Positions 1 to 12,336 are shown, counted from the stretch's first letter. The stretch is DNA of 64,000 bases from Notospermus geniculatus (GCA_002633025.1 NMRB01000123.1:448815-512814), one strand, 5' to 3'. Translations and numbers: made by a program. Notes: generated by a model from the sequence alone, not told the origin.

Positions 1-3000
1 AAGTATCCTCTCCAACTTGCCAAGGGAGAAAGTTCCACATCCTGAGGAGCCAGAGACACTGCCAACTATCGATGACCTTAGTACAATTCACAAGGATACA
101 AATGGAGGTAGGCCTAGGCCCCGTGTTTTCTCTTGGCTTGGATTGCACTTTTCCACTTTCAATGTAGATACGCAGCCTTCCATCTGTTTTCCTACAAGTC
201 AATGAATTGACTTGTGAAGTGGAGACATATCATGTTTTCATTAGCGATGAAATCTTATAAACTCTCTGGTCACTTCTCTTTTGTATGCTGGTGGGAATAT
301 TTACTTTGATTTGTCATCTATTTAAATTTTTTTGCTTTCTAGATGTAGAAACAGCATCGTTGGTGTCCGAGGAATCTGAAATAGTCATTAGTAAAGTGTC
401 TAGCTCGAGAAGTGTCAACGATGATACAGCTGAGGTGAGTGGATTGAGATGGTGACTGCCAGTGACTTTATTTTCTTTTCTGTTATATTGAACTATGTAT
501 CTGGTCATGGCATTCTCCTCCAGTTGAAATCCCATGTGAACGGATAGAGTTACAGTTATGAGGAGGTGTAGTGTATCGGGTCTCCGACTAGCGGTCAGAG
601 GGTCCCGGGTTCGAATCCCACTGGGCGTGGGACTTTGGGCAAGTCTCTTTGCCGCACTGGCCTCTCCGACCAGGTGTATAAATGGGTACCAGTCGGAAAT
701 GCTCGGACTGTAGCGCTGAATGAGCAGCTCATCTGAGTTCTACTCAAAGGTTTCAGGATAGACTGGGGTTAAAGTGTTAAGTCGGATGACACCTCTACCG
801 TTGTTGGTATCACACTATAGACCCCAACTTTAACTTTACAGTCAAGGAGAAGAACCTCTGTCAAGCTGTGTTCCATCATATGGAGCATAGCATGGTTGAG
901 TTTCTTACCTTTGCTCACAAAATGGGCCCCACAACTTTGCTGTTTTTCAATCCATGCTGTATGCTTTACTCTCTGCACTATACAGCAGGATACAGTGGTG
1001 ACCATCACCGGCAAGGATGACATCACCCCTAGAACCAGCCCAAGAACCACTGCTGATGCTCCTACTAAACTACCAGCCCCCTCGCTAGGGACTCAGGGTA
1101 TGAATGGACAGATGGAGCACTCGGAGCCAAAAGTTGCAAAACACTTCAGAAGGAGGGAAAAGGTGGCTGATATGGCTCAGGTAGGTGTGAGCAAATCTGA
1201 AAATTTCAATTTTACTGATAAATCCTGCTTGTTTTCACAAAGATTTGAGAGGTTCACTTTCAGCTCACTTTTGCATTTGGACATTTTCAGCGTCGTTACA
1301 CAGCACCACCAAATCAAGCCGGGTTGAAATTGAAATCTGTGATTGGTTACAATGGTAATGGGAGAAGTAACATGGTCTGGCAGGCGGACACTGGCTTCTT
1401 CGCGTATTCGAGTGGCTGTATCGTGATCGTGGAGGACCTGAATACAGGCTCGCAGCAACACTTATTGGGTGAGTTGCAGTTTGTAGTATTTTCTGTACAA
1501 AATCTGAGAGTCACAATTTATGGTGAGTTTTCTTGGTGTAATAAATCTGTTTGATGATCCTGATTATACAGTACATTCACATGTCGTTCTCTTTCATTGA
1601 CTTCAGGTCATGTGGAGGAAGTGTCCTGTATGGCAGTGCAGCACGACTGTCAGGTAAGCCTTTCAGACGATTCTCAAATTAGCAGATCTGCACACTTCCG
1701 CAACCACAACCTCGATCTGAAACAAGCTGATGTGACGCAATCCATGATTCAGCAATGGTAGACTCTTGTTTACGTCAATTTGAGAATTGTCTATTCAATT
1801 AATACATGTACCAATGAAGAAAGAAACTGTGTTTTCTATCAAGATCATTGCATGGCTTCATAGACCTCAAAACACCTCTGGCAGTGCAGTGACAGTTACC
1901 GGGTACATGTACAATGTGCAGGGCGTGGAGGTAAACTGTACAATGTAGGTACTCAGTGTTGTATTTGGTGCATCATACTTCATAATCGTCTTTTCATACT
2001 ACAGCTTCTGGCATCAGCAAGTGGTGGTCAGGGCCTGACTAACAGTCAGATTTGTATTTGGGACTTAGAAACGATGCAGTGTAAGAAGGTGCTCTCTCAC
2101 CACGAGTATGACATCATCTGCCTTGACTACTCGAGGGATGACAGATTCCTAGTTTCAGCAGGTGGGTATCGCCATATTGTTACAAATGATCCCTTCAGTG
2201 CTGGAGACTTTGAACTGCGACCTTGGCATTTGTACATGTACATTGTACACGAAACAGGGCTATGTTCAATGTACTTTATGTATGTACGTGGACATGTATT
2301 GTAGCCATCAATGTTCCCTCTGTCACTTTTCATTCTCGTCATTGAACAGGAGTGAAATGGGCCAATGACTACTGAAAAGGGCTATTTTGTTGATTTTCAT
2401 CATAATTTTCTTAAAAATTCAGATGAGGCTGCAGATAATTCACATGTACTAAACTGATCCTTCTTTAAATCCAGGGGGAACCCTGAGGCAATAGCGGTCT
2501 ACGTCTGGCAAATAAACTGCCTTTACCCAATTACTGTTTTCTGGTGTCTGTTCTTTTGTTTAAATCCGATACATCTCATCAGTAACGAACTAATTTTCCC
2601 ATGATTTTCCTTTTAGGTGACTACAGAGAATGTTCTGTGGTCATATGGAGTACCTACACCTTCAGCATCCTCACGGCTACCAAGGCCACTCTACCTGTTC
2701 ACAGCATCAAGTGGGATCCATTCACCATGAATGAGTTTGCTTCCGTGGGAGCTAATGGAGCTGTACTCTTCTGGCTGCTGGATGAGGGGACTGGTCCAGA
2801 TAGTGCAAACCTGAATGTCCATGAGGCAGATGTGCCAGAGGAACTTCTCAAAACAAAAACGGTATGTCGATACATTGAGTCAAGAAAATGAGGCGGTGAA
2901 TGTTAGGATTAAATCCAAAGGAGGGGGCAAGATGTCAGTTCTTTACTCTTTCTTCCAGTTATTTGCCATTTATTCTGCATTTTCTTATTTTCTATCCAAC

Positions 3001-6000
3001 ATACAATGTAGAGCACAAAAAATTACACACAAAATGATAGTAAACATAAAGTCATCTCCGAATTTTCCAAAGTTTCGACCCCAAATGGGGTCTTTTCCTC
3101 AGGCACTTTCTAGTAGAGATCCCAGAAGTGAGGATGTGGTATCTCTACTAGAAAGTGCCTGAGGAAGACCCCGTTTGGGGTCGAAAATTTGCGAAATTTG
3201 GAGACAACTTATGTTTACTTCTTGTTTTCTATGATTCCTTTCAGTTTGGTGTTCTGGCTGACTTCACATGCCTGCAGTATGCAGGCGACAATATCCTGTA
3301 CATTGGTAGCAGTGAGGGGAAAGTCAGTGCATGGGATACCAGGAAGAACACGTGTTTTATGCATTGGGTTGCTGACAAGAATGAACTGGGTAATTCATTA
3401 ATCACAAGATGTTCATTTACATGTATTTTGAATACATACTGTTTGTGATATTCTAAGTTACATCACTGTGTACGAATTTCCATACTAGATCCTAGAGGTC
3501 AACACTCATGTGGTGTACACACAGGTGTACATACATGTACATGTTATCGAAAATGAAGCACAAAAAACGACACACAAAATGACACGTATAAATAGTCGTC
3601 TTCGCAAATTTTCGATCTCGAAAATTTGCGAATATTGGAGACGACTTTATTTATACTGTGTACATAGATGTACATGTATATCCAACATAAAGCACAAAGA
3701 ACGACACATAAAATGATATAAAAGGAAACATCGTCTCCAAATTTCACAAATTTTCGACCCCAACCGGGGTCTTCCTCAGGCACTTTCTAGTCAAGCTACA
3801 CTTCTGGGATCTCTACTAGAAAGTGCCTGAGGAAGACCCCGGCTGGGGTCGTAAAATTTGCGAAATTTGGAGACAAACGTGTACATACATGTACATGTTC
3901 AATTGAATACACTGGTGCTGTTGCACTTTGTCCCTGGTACATGTTCATGTATATCAAGTCCAATTACTTCTCTTGATTTCAGAATTCATCTCATGTCACG
4001 CTGGTCGCATGATCACCGCCAGCACAGGCAACAACTTACGCATGTGGACAGTCACTGGTATTAGTGAGATGAAGCTTCCTGGGGGCAGTGGTACACAGGC
4101 CGTCAGGAAGGGTGGCCTCACCATGGAGGATGAAATGAACCTAGATGGAGCTATTTCTTCTGTGGCATTCGATGAAACACTTGATTTGGTAAGTCAGCAT
4201 TTCTTGTGCCATCTACATTGAGAGCTACATGGAGCAAAGAGAGCCGATATCATCTATCCTATGTGTACTCAAATTTCTGTGCGAATTCCGACTGGTTTTG
4301 TGGTGGAGGGTCACATTTGTACTTGAAACGTGCAACCCAATAGTGCACCTTCCGCGTCTTTTCATTTCAGGGTATTGTCGGAACTACTGCTGGTACTTTA
4401 TGGTACATCAACTGGAATGAACGCACCAGTATCAGACTTGTCTCTGGGCACAAGGAGAAAGTTAACGGCATCGCAATGTCAGAAGATAATTATTTTGCCA
4501 CATGTGCCAATGATGGTAGCTTACGACTCTGGTATCTGGAGGGTAGGGAACAGACAATACAATTCCAAGTCCAGGGTCAGGTTAGTACTTCTTCAGCTTC
4601 GGTTTCGTTCAATGAGGAACCGGCGGAACTTCTCCGTGACGTGGCGCTGATGAAAAACTCAGTTAAAAGTATGACGTCGAAAGTCAAACCAACGTTATTT
4701 GCCATTTAATTCTGAAACTACACCCTACTTCTAGCCCTAAATATACCTGAAGTAGTCCACTGAATTTTGAATTTTACACGTCCATCATCAAGTATAGGAC
4801 TGACTCGATGTATCTGAGTATTTTCAAAAGAAAATTCAAGTGGGAACATGATGAATTTCATCGATAAAATTGACTATTTTAGCGTAAATAACAGACCGAA
4901 GAGCGACGTCATTGATTCTGAATGACACATTTCACATAACGTCACGACGTCAATGACGTTTTCAACGTCGCAGCGCATGCGTTCTTGTGAAAAAACTGAG
5001 TTGTTGCCCAGCGCCTCCTTTTAGCACGCTGGTTCCCCATTGTCCTTGATAGACTTGTCAGTGATGTAGATGGAGTAACATTGAATGTGATTTTTGTGGT
5101 TTCATCTGCATATATTATTCTTCCACAGGCTTGCAATTGTTTGGCATTTGCGCCACCACTTTCCGATACCTCAATCCAGTCTCATCATGTCAACGAATCG
5201 CTCGCAACAGTCCACAAGACCAATACCCAGTTGAGACTTCCCAACGTAGTCGCCGGTTACAGTGATGGAACCGTGCGCGTGTTTGACGTCAACCGGGTTG
5301 AGATGATGCTGAAGATGCACCCACACGCAGCGGCAGTGACGGCAATCTCTTTCTCTACTGATGGTGAGTACATGTATCTACTGGGGTAGTTACTCGGGTC
5401 TTTTGCTCATAATCAAGAGGTCATAGATTTGATTCCTCATCTAAAGTACATTTAAATCATCTGGACCCCGATGGGAGGACCCTTACGTTGTCAGGCAGAC
5501 CTTGGTATTGTTGGTGAAGTCTGGCTAGTGAAATGCGTTTTATTGACAGGAACTTCCAGCCTATGCCTGTGTTCAATTTCGAATCAAGGCCCAGTTGCAT
5601 GTTCTATTTCGAACCAAGGTTCAGCTGGTTAGAAAACAATGTGCGTTGAACCGTTTAGAGTAAACCCTAAATTCATTGTTGTCCGGTTACTAGGGGTTTC
5701 ACTGACATACACCCATCAGGGTCCAGATGATTTAAACGTACTTTAATGTCAGTTGCACTTGGCTTGTTGGAACTAGAGATTTGGCTCACAATTAGACCGT
5801 TGTTTATGTTCCCCTACCTTTCTAGGTCGAATGATCATATCAGGAGCGAGTGATGGCCTGATCGCCGTGAGCAGCACCGCCACCGGTATGACCGTCAGGG
5901 TTATCAATGACCACAAGGGAGCTCCCATCAACAACATCGACACGGTTTATATGGGGGTGAGTTGATATTCTAGTCAACCTGTATCAGGGTTCTCAGTTTG

Positions 6001-7689
6001 TTTTCAAAGTACAGTCAACGTCGCATATAACGGCCTTGCATATACCGGACAATCGCCTATAACGTACTGAAACTGGAATTCCCGGCCCCGTTTTACAATG
6101 CATTGGCCTGCATATAACAGACTTTGCATATAACGAACAAAAATTGCAGGTCCCAATCAGTACGTTATAGGCGACGTTGACTGTACAGTAGAACCTCTCT
6201 ATTAAGGACACCTCCAGGACTGACAGATGCTGTCAGTGGTGAGTGGTGTCCTGATTACAGATGTTAAAATGAATAGAAATGGTCAATTTGGGACTGAATT
6301 TAGGTGTCCTTAATAGAGAGGTGTCCTCCTGGCAGAGGTGTCTGCTGAGGGAAGTTCCACTGTACCTAGAAAAGAACAAGTTGATGTGTTTCTATTCTAC
6401 ATGTATTGAGATTCTTTAATACTAAACCTAAACGGGAAATTCTTTGTTCTTGACACAGAATGAAGAATTTGGTATCCCTGGTGCCCAGCTCTGGTTGGCC
6501 ACAAGTGCAGATCGTCGCGTTAGTGTCTGGTCAGTTGATTGGTCCAAAGATTCCTGTGAGCTCATCGATTGGCTGACATTCCCTGCCCCAGCGTTCGCCC
6601 CTGATGGGTCAATCACGGACAAAACTGACTTGGTAAGTTACACTGTGGGTTAATACATGTATGTTTTGGTGCCAACTCTGCATTTGCCGTGATTATTCAG
6701 TGTACATGTAATTTGAAGTCATGAAATTAGGCTGGCCTGGCCTGGCTAGTACATGTACATGTAGCCAACATCGTACATGGCATGACCTTACATGTACATG
6801 TACATGTACGGTATAATGTGCTTTGTTTCAGGATTACTATCGCAGTCTTCCACCAAGCATTGCCAAATTTTCGCACGAAGATTCCGACATCATTGTCTAC
6901 ATTGGATACGGTATGCAGCGACAGGTGCAGTTCTACAGCATGGGTCAGCGCAAGGTGGTGAGAACGGCAGGTTTGACCCACTGGAGTACCGCCATGGATC
7001 TCAGCCCTCGGTCAGGTCTTGTCGCCCTTGGAACAAAAGGTGGGCATAAGAAAATTGAATGAATGCATCTGTTTTGGGAATCAGCACACTACCCTTCAAT
7101 TCAGTATCTAATGACTACATGTAAAGCAGCTGTCTCACATGAGAGTTTTCTTGTGCTAGTTGGCTTTCTATGGGTAACTCAGCCTTAGAAAACTATGGGC
7201 AGTCCTTTAGCATTAGCTGTAGGAAAGCAACAATGGTGATTTTCCCATTGAGAGCCAACTTGCTCAACAAAACTTGCTTGGATGAGTGCCTATAGCTGTA
7301 CTTCCACCTATTCTAAAACCCCGTGTTTTTTCAACGTGTGTCGAAAAACCTGGCGAGCATTTCCATCTATAAAATCTACCAGAGGTTTGGTTTATAGACC
7401 CGGCGACAGGTGCCGCTGTAGGCGGGAACTCTCCAGTGTTAATTCCTGTTGGGAAATCTACTGCACCATCTGTCCCCATGCAAAAAACACAGGGATTTAA
7501 AAGCTTATATTACTGAGAACGTCCATCTTTTCAGAACGGCTGCTGAAGTTCATGGACTACTACGAAGGAAGCTTCCAAGATTTCATCGGCCATGCCGACG
7601 GCCTTGATTTAGTCAAGTTTTCACACGATGGACGGTATCTCTTCAGCGGATCCCACTCAGAAATCCTGGTGTGGGAGGTGGTCATCTGA
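1..7689 (+). CDS. WDR90: WDR90 (POC16-like) centriolar WD40 protein, 3' part
   Basis: Fifteen GT-AG exons join without a frame break into the last 827 residues of WDR90: 1-107, 343-434, 986-1180, 1291-1468, 1607-1653, 2005-2161, 2617-2861, 3245-3389, 3983-4188, 4371-4580, 5129-5363, 5826-5956, 6459-6632, 6832-7039, 7535-7689 (stop TGA 7687-7689). The peptide shows many WD40 blades (QICIWDLE, VSAWDTRK, LRLWYLEG) and the family-specific stretch LATSADRRVSVWSVDW followed by CELIDWLTFPAPA. It ends SHSEILVWEVVI, as vertebrate WDR90 ends in ILVWEV. WDR90/POC16 is known as a microtubule-associated protein of the centriole inner scaffold needed for centriole integrity; that role is from family knowledge. 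The N-terminal DUF667-type half lies before the window. The third exon could begin at 989 instead of 986. Several introns hold foldback elements and a SINE. Confidence 0.93.
557..845 (+). mobile_element. tRNA-derived SINE in a WDR90 intron
   Basis: A pol III B-box word GGTTCGAATCC lies at 608-618, preceded by a tRNA-like region. It is followed by a tail beginning GACTTTGGGCAAGTCTCTTT and GTATAAATGGGTACC. The same body recurs at 57425-57660, including the 3' words GAATGAGCAGCTCATC and AAGTCGGATGACACCTC, so it is a dispersed family and not a tRNA gene (no cloverleaf). Confidence 0.75.
1665..1792. mobile_element. Foldback MITE, copy 1 of a family
   Basis: The ends AGACGATTCTCAAATT and AATTTGAGAATTGTCT are near-perfect inverted repeats. 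The interior (CAACCACAACCTCGATCTGA, then GACGCAATCCATGATTCAGC) recurs in the element at 19629-19857. Non-coding, inside a WDR90 intron. Confidence 0.75.
3041..3217. mobile_element. Foldback element of the CTGAGGA...GGGGTCGAAA family
   Basis: A long palindrome whose arms read CTAGAAAGTGCCTGAGGAAG then a GACCCC/GGGGTC stem, GAAAATTTGC and GGAGAC. The outer arms TAAACATAA...TTATGTTTA also pair. Related copies lie at 3586-3655, 3730-3880, 14257-14562, 20148-20303 and a one-armed copy at 32215-32420. In a WDR90 intron. Confidence 0.8.
3586..3655. mobile_element. Short foldback copy of the same family
   Basis: TATAAATAGTCGTCTTCGC and its inverted complement flank GCAAATTTTCGA/TCGAAAATTTGC. It retains only the outermost arms of the family, without the CTGAGGA core, as if the centre had been deleted. 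Flanking words ACACAAAATGA are shared with the other copies. Confidence 0.7.
3730..3880. mobile_element. Foldback element of the CTGAGGA...GGGGTCGAAA family
   Basis: Arms TCTCCAAATTTCACAAATTT and AAATTTGCGAAATTTGGAGA enclose two inverted CTGAGGAAGACCCCGG cores at the centre. It is only 75 bases from the 3586-3655 copy, so this WDR90 intron holds three members in 840 bases. Confidence 0.78.
4284..4316. repeat. Solo end of a TGTGACCCTCCACCAC-type MITE
   Basis: GACTGGTTTTGTGGTGGAGG with GTCACA matches the terminal repeat of the complete element at 19223-19422. The other arm is missing here. Confidence 0.5.
4612..5040. repeat. Diverged inverted-repeat element in a WDR90 intron
   Basis: The left end (GGAACCGGCGG, GGCGCTGATGAAAAACTCAG) and right end (AACTGAGTTGTTGCCCAGCG, CGCTGGTTCCCC) are imperfect inverted repeats. 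The right half contains several GACGTC words close together (4900-4970). No coding capacity is seen. Confidence 0.5.
5442..5745. mobile_element. MITE with TAAAGTACRTTTAAATCATC ends
   Basis: The ends TAAAGTACATTTAAATCATC and GATGATTTAAACGTACTTTA are inverted repeats that extend into CTGGACCCCGATGG. A second full copy lies at 9353-9668. TA at both outer edges suggests a TA target duplication. Non-coding. Confidence 0.82.
6012..6183. mobile_element. Tc1/mariner-pogo type MITE (CAGTCAACGTCGC ends)
   Basis: CAGTCAACGTCGCATATAAC at the left pairs with GTTATAGGCGACGTTGACTG at the right, and both edges are flanked by TA. The CAGT terminus and TA target are typical of pogo/Tigger-like elements. Internal GCATATAAC words repeat. 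Confidence 0.78.
6186..6362. mobile_element. Second pogo-type MITE, abutting the first
   Basis: The left end CAGTAGAACCTCTCTATTAA and the right end GTTCCACTG are inverted, and an inner pair AGGACACC/GGTGTCCT also matches. It shares the single TA at 6184-6185 with the neighbouring element and is followed by TA at 6363-6364. Confidence 0.75.
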
Positions 7690-8060
7690 TTTGATCGGAC
7701 ACGATTTCTCCAATTGTTTGAAATTTGGCCTTGATTGTTGAATGAATGGTTGGTGTCAACTTAGATTCATTCAGCATTGTACAATTTTGTAGCAACCAGT
7801 CTTCGCATTTAGACAGCATTTATCATAGATATTACTTTTAAGTGCTGCAGTGCAGCCTTTGGTCATGCTTTCCTTGTATATTGTAAAGTGCTTCACAAGC
7901 AGGACTTGTACTAATTTTGTTTTGAAATTTTCTTGTTCTATATTTGTGTTAAAAGATGGAAATGCTGTAGAGACATCCATGACTTGGATATCACGGAGGA
8001 ACTCTCTTTGTGATTGTGTCTTGACAGCCAACAAAACATGCTATACTATATGCTAGAAAT

Positions 8061-8156
8061 ACTGGATTGTTCCCCCAATACCGCTCAGAGTGACACACAA
8101 GTTGACTGCATTGTATACACATTGTACACTGAGCGGTATTGGGGGAACAATCCGGT
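8061..8156. repeat. Short foldback hairpin
   Basis: GGATTGTTCCCCCAATACCG and CGGTATTGGGGGAACAATCC are perfect inverted arms, extended by CTCAG/CTGAG, around a spacer of about 40 bases. Confidence 0.8.
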
Positions 8157-9352
8157 ATGTCATTCTGTCCCTGACGAAGATGTGCATGTACACATGTATT
8201 GAAAATGTACATGCATGCATACATGTACACATACACATATACATGTAAATGTGTAGTTGGTTCGTTTGCAACATGAATTCATGTATAATTGCGCAATTTA
8301 ATAATCTGACCAAATGAATGAAACCATTGTGGTAGGCCAATTTACATAGATGTACTTAAAACATTCCATTTAGGAGGACTTGTATCCCTAAAGACAAATG
8401 CTAATGTAGGCCTACATTTATTTGTTGCTGTTTGAATATTTTTATACTGGACAAGTTGATTGAAAATGTGCATGTACATGTAGATAGCATTTTTAGAATT
8501 AAAGACATTTTCATAAAACTGATGTTATGCTACTTCATAACTTAGGGGCTGGATAGATACCAGTACAAAGAGGTCCTGCAGATGACTTGGCAAAGAAATG
8601 AGGGCAGGGCCATAGGTAGCTTTTTTTCGCTGGGGGTATCTTTAAGCAGATGAGCTCAACGGACATGGGCTTCGCCTTCCGGCACCGGAGGGGCCGGTTT
8701 TGCTGGCCTGGGACCTCCTCAGAAAAATTTTGAAAATTATATAGCTCCGAGATGTGACTTGAAGTCAAGTTCCTGCACACTGAGACATGAACAATTTGAT
8801 TTTGCTGAAAACAAATTTTTTTCACAGTTTGCCTGGGGGCATGGTCTCTATGGTAGCTACGGGCCTGGAGGGGGTTCGAACCTCAGCTGCCTGAGTACAG
8901 GTAACATCAGGCAAACCACACAAGGTGAGCAAGTTGATAGTTCCCATCAAAAGTGGATGCATGTGAACAGGTACATGAACATAGTGCACCAAGATGATGT
9001 ATTCTTTATTGGAGATCTCGAGGCCGTCGATAAACCTGTCTAGTCTCGCAGGATGACACTTCTTGTCAAGGACAACCAAGTTGACGAGTCCTCTTCGCTT
9101 TGTCATCAGTAATCAGGACAGCCTTCTAAACTGTAAGGACAATCTGTCACTCCCAAAGGTCTCCAAAACAGAGAGGTTTCACTTCATATAAAACAAGGTT
9201 TTCAATTTCACTTTTTATTTCATATACATGTATAACTGAAAGACTGCATGACACAACAGAAAATACATGTAATGTGTGTGTTTTGGGCAATTATGATTTC
9301 CATGATATGTACATGTAAACATGTCATACATGTACATACATGAACAAGTATC

Positions 9353-9668
9353 TAAAGTATGTTTAAATCATCTGGACCCGATGGGAAGACCCTTTGGTTG
9401 TCAGGCAGACCTTGGTATTGCTGGTGAAGTCTGGCTATTGAAATGCGTTTTATTGACAGGACACTTCCAGTCTACGCCTGTGTTCACTTTCGAATGAAGG
9501 CCTACATGTAGTTGCATGTTCTATTTTGAACCAAGGTTCAGCTGGTTATAAAACAATGTACCGGTACGTTGGACCGTTTAGAGTAAACCCTAAATTCATT
9601 GTTGTCCGGTTACTAGGGGTTTCACTGACATACGCCCATCGGGGTCCAGATGATTTAAACGTACTTTA
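9353..9668. mobile_element. MITE, second copy of the 5442-5745 family
   Basis: It has the same ends (TAAAGTATGTTTAAATCATC, GATGATTTAAACGTACTTTA) and interior words (GTCAGGCAGACCTTGGTATT, TGTTGTCCGGTTACTAGGGG) as the copy at 5442. A few ACATGTA/CCGGTA insertions distinguish it. Confidence 0.82.
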
Positions 9669-10091
9669 GTGACAAAAAAGATGTGCATGTAATTACAAAT
9701 TACCAGTCCTATGATTTATTAAATGACATAGGAAATGATAACCATGGTACATATACATATACAAAGGTTTGAAAACTGAATCTTTGAGCACGATTGTACA
9801 TTTACATGTATCTGCATAATGTACATGTACATGTAAACGATCATCTGAAAAGTCAATTGATGCTTAAGAACATGATTATTCTTGCAAAGTAACTGACAGG
9901 AAACTGTGAGAGGATACATGTACATTGTACATGTAGTGATTTGGATGAGTTTTCGTGAAATCACATGTACATACTGTTAACATAACCATGTACATGTCAA
10001 CATGTTTAACTTGCGCATCAACTGTACTTGAAGATGATCCATAATGCCTTGAATATTTGTATACTTTTATTTTCCTGATTTGTTTCTTCTG

Positions 10092-11044
10092 AGGCGAGCA
10101 TTTTTTTATTAGTTGGCTCTCGAGCTTTTTAGTGCCATTTTTTAATTCGGAGGATGGAATAAAAAAAAAAAAAAAACTTTTTTTCTCAAGTTCTCGCAGC
10201 TGCTGTTCTGGGATTGAAAGCAGGAGGACAGAAAAAAATAAAAGTTTTTTTCCAAAATAAAGAAAGTCTTGCTCACTTTTTCACTTTTTCTATTCGTACT
10301 TGACAACTACCAGGCTCTACCTATTTCAGCTACCTTTCAACATTGGGACACATTTGAAAGTTTTGAGGATTTTGCAGGGTCCAATAAAAGTTCCCCCAGG
10401 CAATATCAATGTTTTTTAGGAGAGGAGGTTATTAAATCCCCGACTGTCGAACAATCGGATCCATCAACGAGGGATCTGACAGGCCTCATTAAATGGGGGA
10501 ATGAGTGTATCACAGTAAACCATGTTCCCGCCGCGGCAGCCATCATCCATGATTGTCATCATACTAGAGGGTCTTGGGAACGAGGTTCAACCACCAACAG
10601 CCTCTTGAATCGACCGAAGGCTACCATCTTGAAAAGTAGTGCAGCGGAAGGTTAAATGGAGAAATATCTACCATTGTGATCAGGCACCTAAATGGTAACT
10701 CCATTAGGAGGAGTGATGCGGTCAAACATGGAGGCGACAAGTCGATGACGGTGTCTTGGAGAAAATCTGCACTGTTGTAGAGTTTCTGCGCACCACGTGC
10801 ACCAGTCAGTGTCAACAGCGCTGTACTTTGACAATACATCCGCGCGCTGCATGCAGGGCGCTGCAGCCGAGATCGGCGGGCGGAATAAAAATAAAATAAA
10901 AAAAATTTTTTTTTTTCAAAAAACAAGGAATATTTGCATCGGCGGGCTCGAGAATGGCCAGAAAAAAAATTTTTTTTTTTTTCATTTTCGGCAGTTTTTG
11001 GGTTCGGCGGGCTCGAGAGCCAACTAATAAAAAAATGCTCGCCT
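10092..11044. mobile_element. About 950-base DNA transposon with AGGCGAGCATTTTTTTATTA ends
   Basis: The terminal inverted repeats of about 34 bases (AGGCGAGCATTTTTTTATTA then GTTGGCTCTCGAG, and the exact complement at 11011-11044) enclose A/T homopolymers and a unique centre. One reading frame of 128 codons at 10269-10655 (+) is present but has no recognisable transposase motif, so the element is probably non-autonomous. Confidence 0.7.
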
Positions 11045-11354
11045 GAGCCAGAAAAAGATGGTCATCAGAAGAATAGCCTATGTATTGTTCCTGATTGTAC
11101 TGAATGAGTGAGTGGTAATCGAACGTGCCCCTTACACAAAATGCTTGCAAATGGTGAGAATTATCACAGAAACAAAGTGATCCACCAACTGATACATGTA
11201 GGTACATTGAGAATATTGCATCTTATCACAACATAAACGATAGGTATTCGGCTCTGGAATGGAATTATTTACTGTGCATGCATGCACAATCCCACGTACC
11301 GGTACACATTTCTACCGAGAAGACAATCAAGAATGTAAATGTACACTGTATGAT

Positions 11355-11602
11355 CAGGCGGGGATCCGGAGCGCCCTAATTTTCGGTGACCAACGTTAGA
11401 AAAATTGCCTTTTTTCAAAGTGCCACAGAATTGCCTTGTAATTTCTCCTTTAGATGTTGGGAAATCATGCCAACGGCATTCTAGGTTTCAAAATTTTCTG
11501 GGGGAGACCCCCCACAGTGGCTTCGCGCCTTTGGCGCTCACCTTCATTGGTCCGCCTGTGGCCTTTTGTGCCCCCCTTTACCAGAATCCTGGATCCGCCC
11601 CT
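11355..11602. mobile_element. hAT-like non-autonomous element (CAGGGGCGGATCC family)
   Basis: It starts CAGGCGGGGATCCGGA and ends TGGATCCGCCCCTG, the inverted form of a CAGGGGCGGATCC terminus. Related termini occur at 30479-30927, 55184-55344 and 58155-58303. CAGGG ends are common in hAT elements; the superfamily is inferred. Confidence 0.55.
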
Positions 11603-11983
11603 GGCAATGGACACATGTACATGTATGTTCAGTTTAGATGTACCAGTACATGAATGAACAGCAAGCTGGTTTGCGTGTATATAGCCATGTACATATAGTC
11701 TTCATCATTTCCCTTTTTATTTCTCTTTCCTATTTCTTATTGTGATCAGTTACAACATTCAAAATGTATTCCAGCATCAGCAAAGAAAAGAACATAGAGG
11801 TGATCCACTGCTGCAAGTTTGTACAATCACCCAGTCATTACCGGTACCGGTAATCCCCTGTTTGTCAAGCACACAGTTGAGGTAAGGTGCTACCAGAAGA
11901 TAGCTGACTGGACGGCTGCAACATGCCAAAATTGCGGCCATGGACCACCTGCTTTAATAATGAACTCACGAAAAAAATGAAAA

Positions 11984-12181
11984 TGTGAGCCGCTCCAGCA
12001 AAAGCAGATGCTTGTCGCAAGTGATCATCATCATTGGTCATCAGTTAACCCAACTCTTGTCACTGCTGTCCATTAGTATTTTATACCCGTGTTAATGTAC
12101 ATTTTACCTGTTGTACTGCAAGGCCGTCAACCCTTTCCTCGGGTTGCGACAAACGTCTGCTTTTTGCTGGAGCGGCTCACA
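11984..12181. mobile_element. MITE with TGTGAGCCGCTCCAGCAAAA ends
   Basis: TGTGAGCCGCTCCAGCAAAA and TTTTGCTGGAGCGGCTCACA are near-perfect inverted ends, with a second inner pair (GCTTGTCGCAA/TTGCGACAAACG). Related TGTGACCCG ends occur at 54552 and 61561. Confidence 0.78.
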
Positions 12182-12204
12182 AATGCTGCTAACCCCTAAA
12201 GTGG

Positions 12205-12336
12205 GGTTCATTGGCACACAGAATTTGTCCGATTCAGGTCCGCAAAAAATCTATCAAATGGACTTCAGCGTTGTAGTATCCGGAAAACTAGGGGCAAACG
12301 GACTGGAAACGGACCGGATCCGTGTGCCAATGAACC
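12205..12336. mobile_element. Small MITE with GGTTCATTGGCACAC ends
   Basis: GGTTCATTGGCACACAGAAT pairs with CCGTGTGCCAATGAACC. It lies only 28 bases beyond the ERCC6 stop codon, so it would be part of the ERCC6 3' UTR. Confidence 0.75.

Noticed and set aside
557-845. A tRNA gene from the GGTTCGAATCC box
   Set aside because: No acceptor stem or anticodon arm folds, and the same body occurs elsewhere with a long non-tRNA tail. The boxes at 17181, 17730, 33293 and 57449 are likewise SINE heads.
10269-10655. A 128-codon frame as a gene
   Set aside because: It lies wholly inside a TIR element, has low-complexity stretches and no recognisable domain or splice signals.
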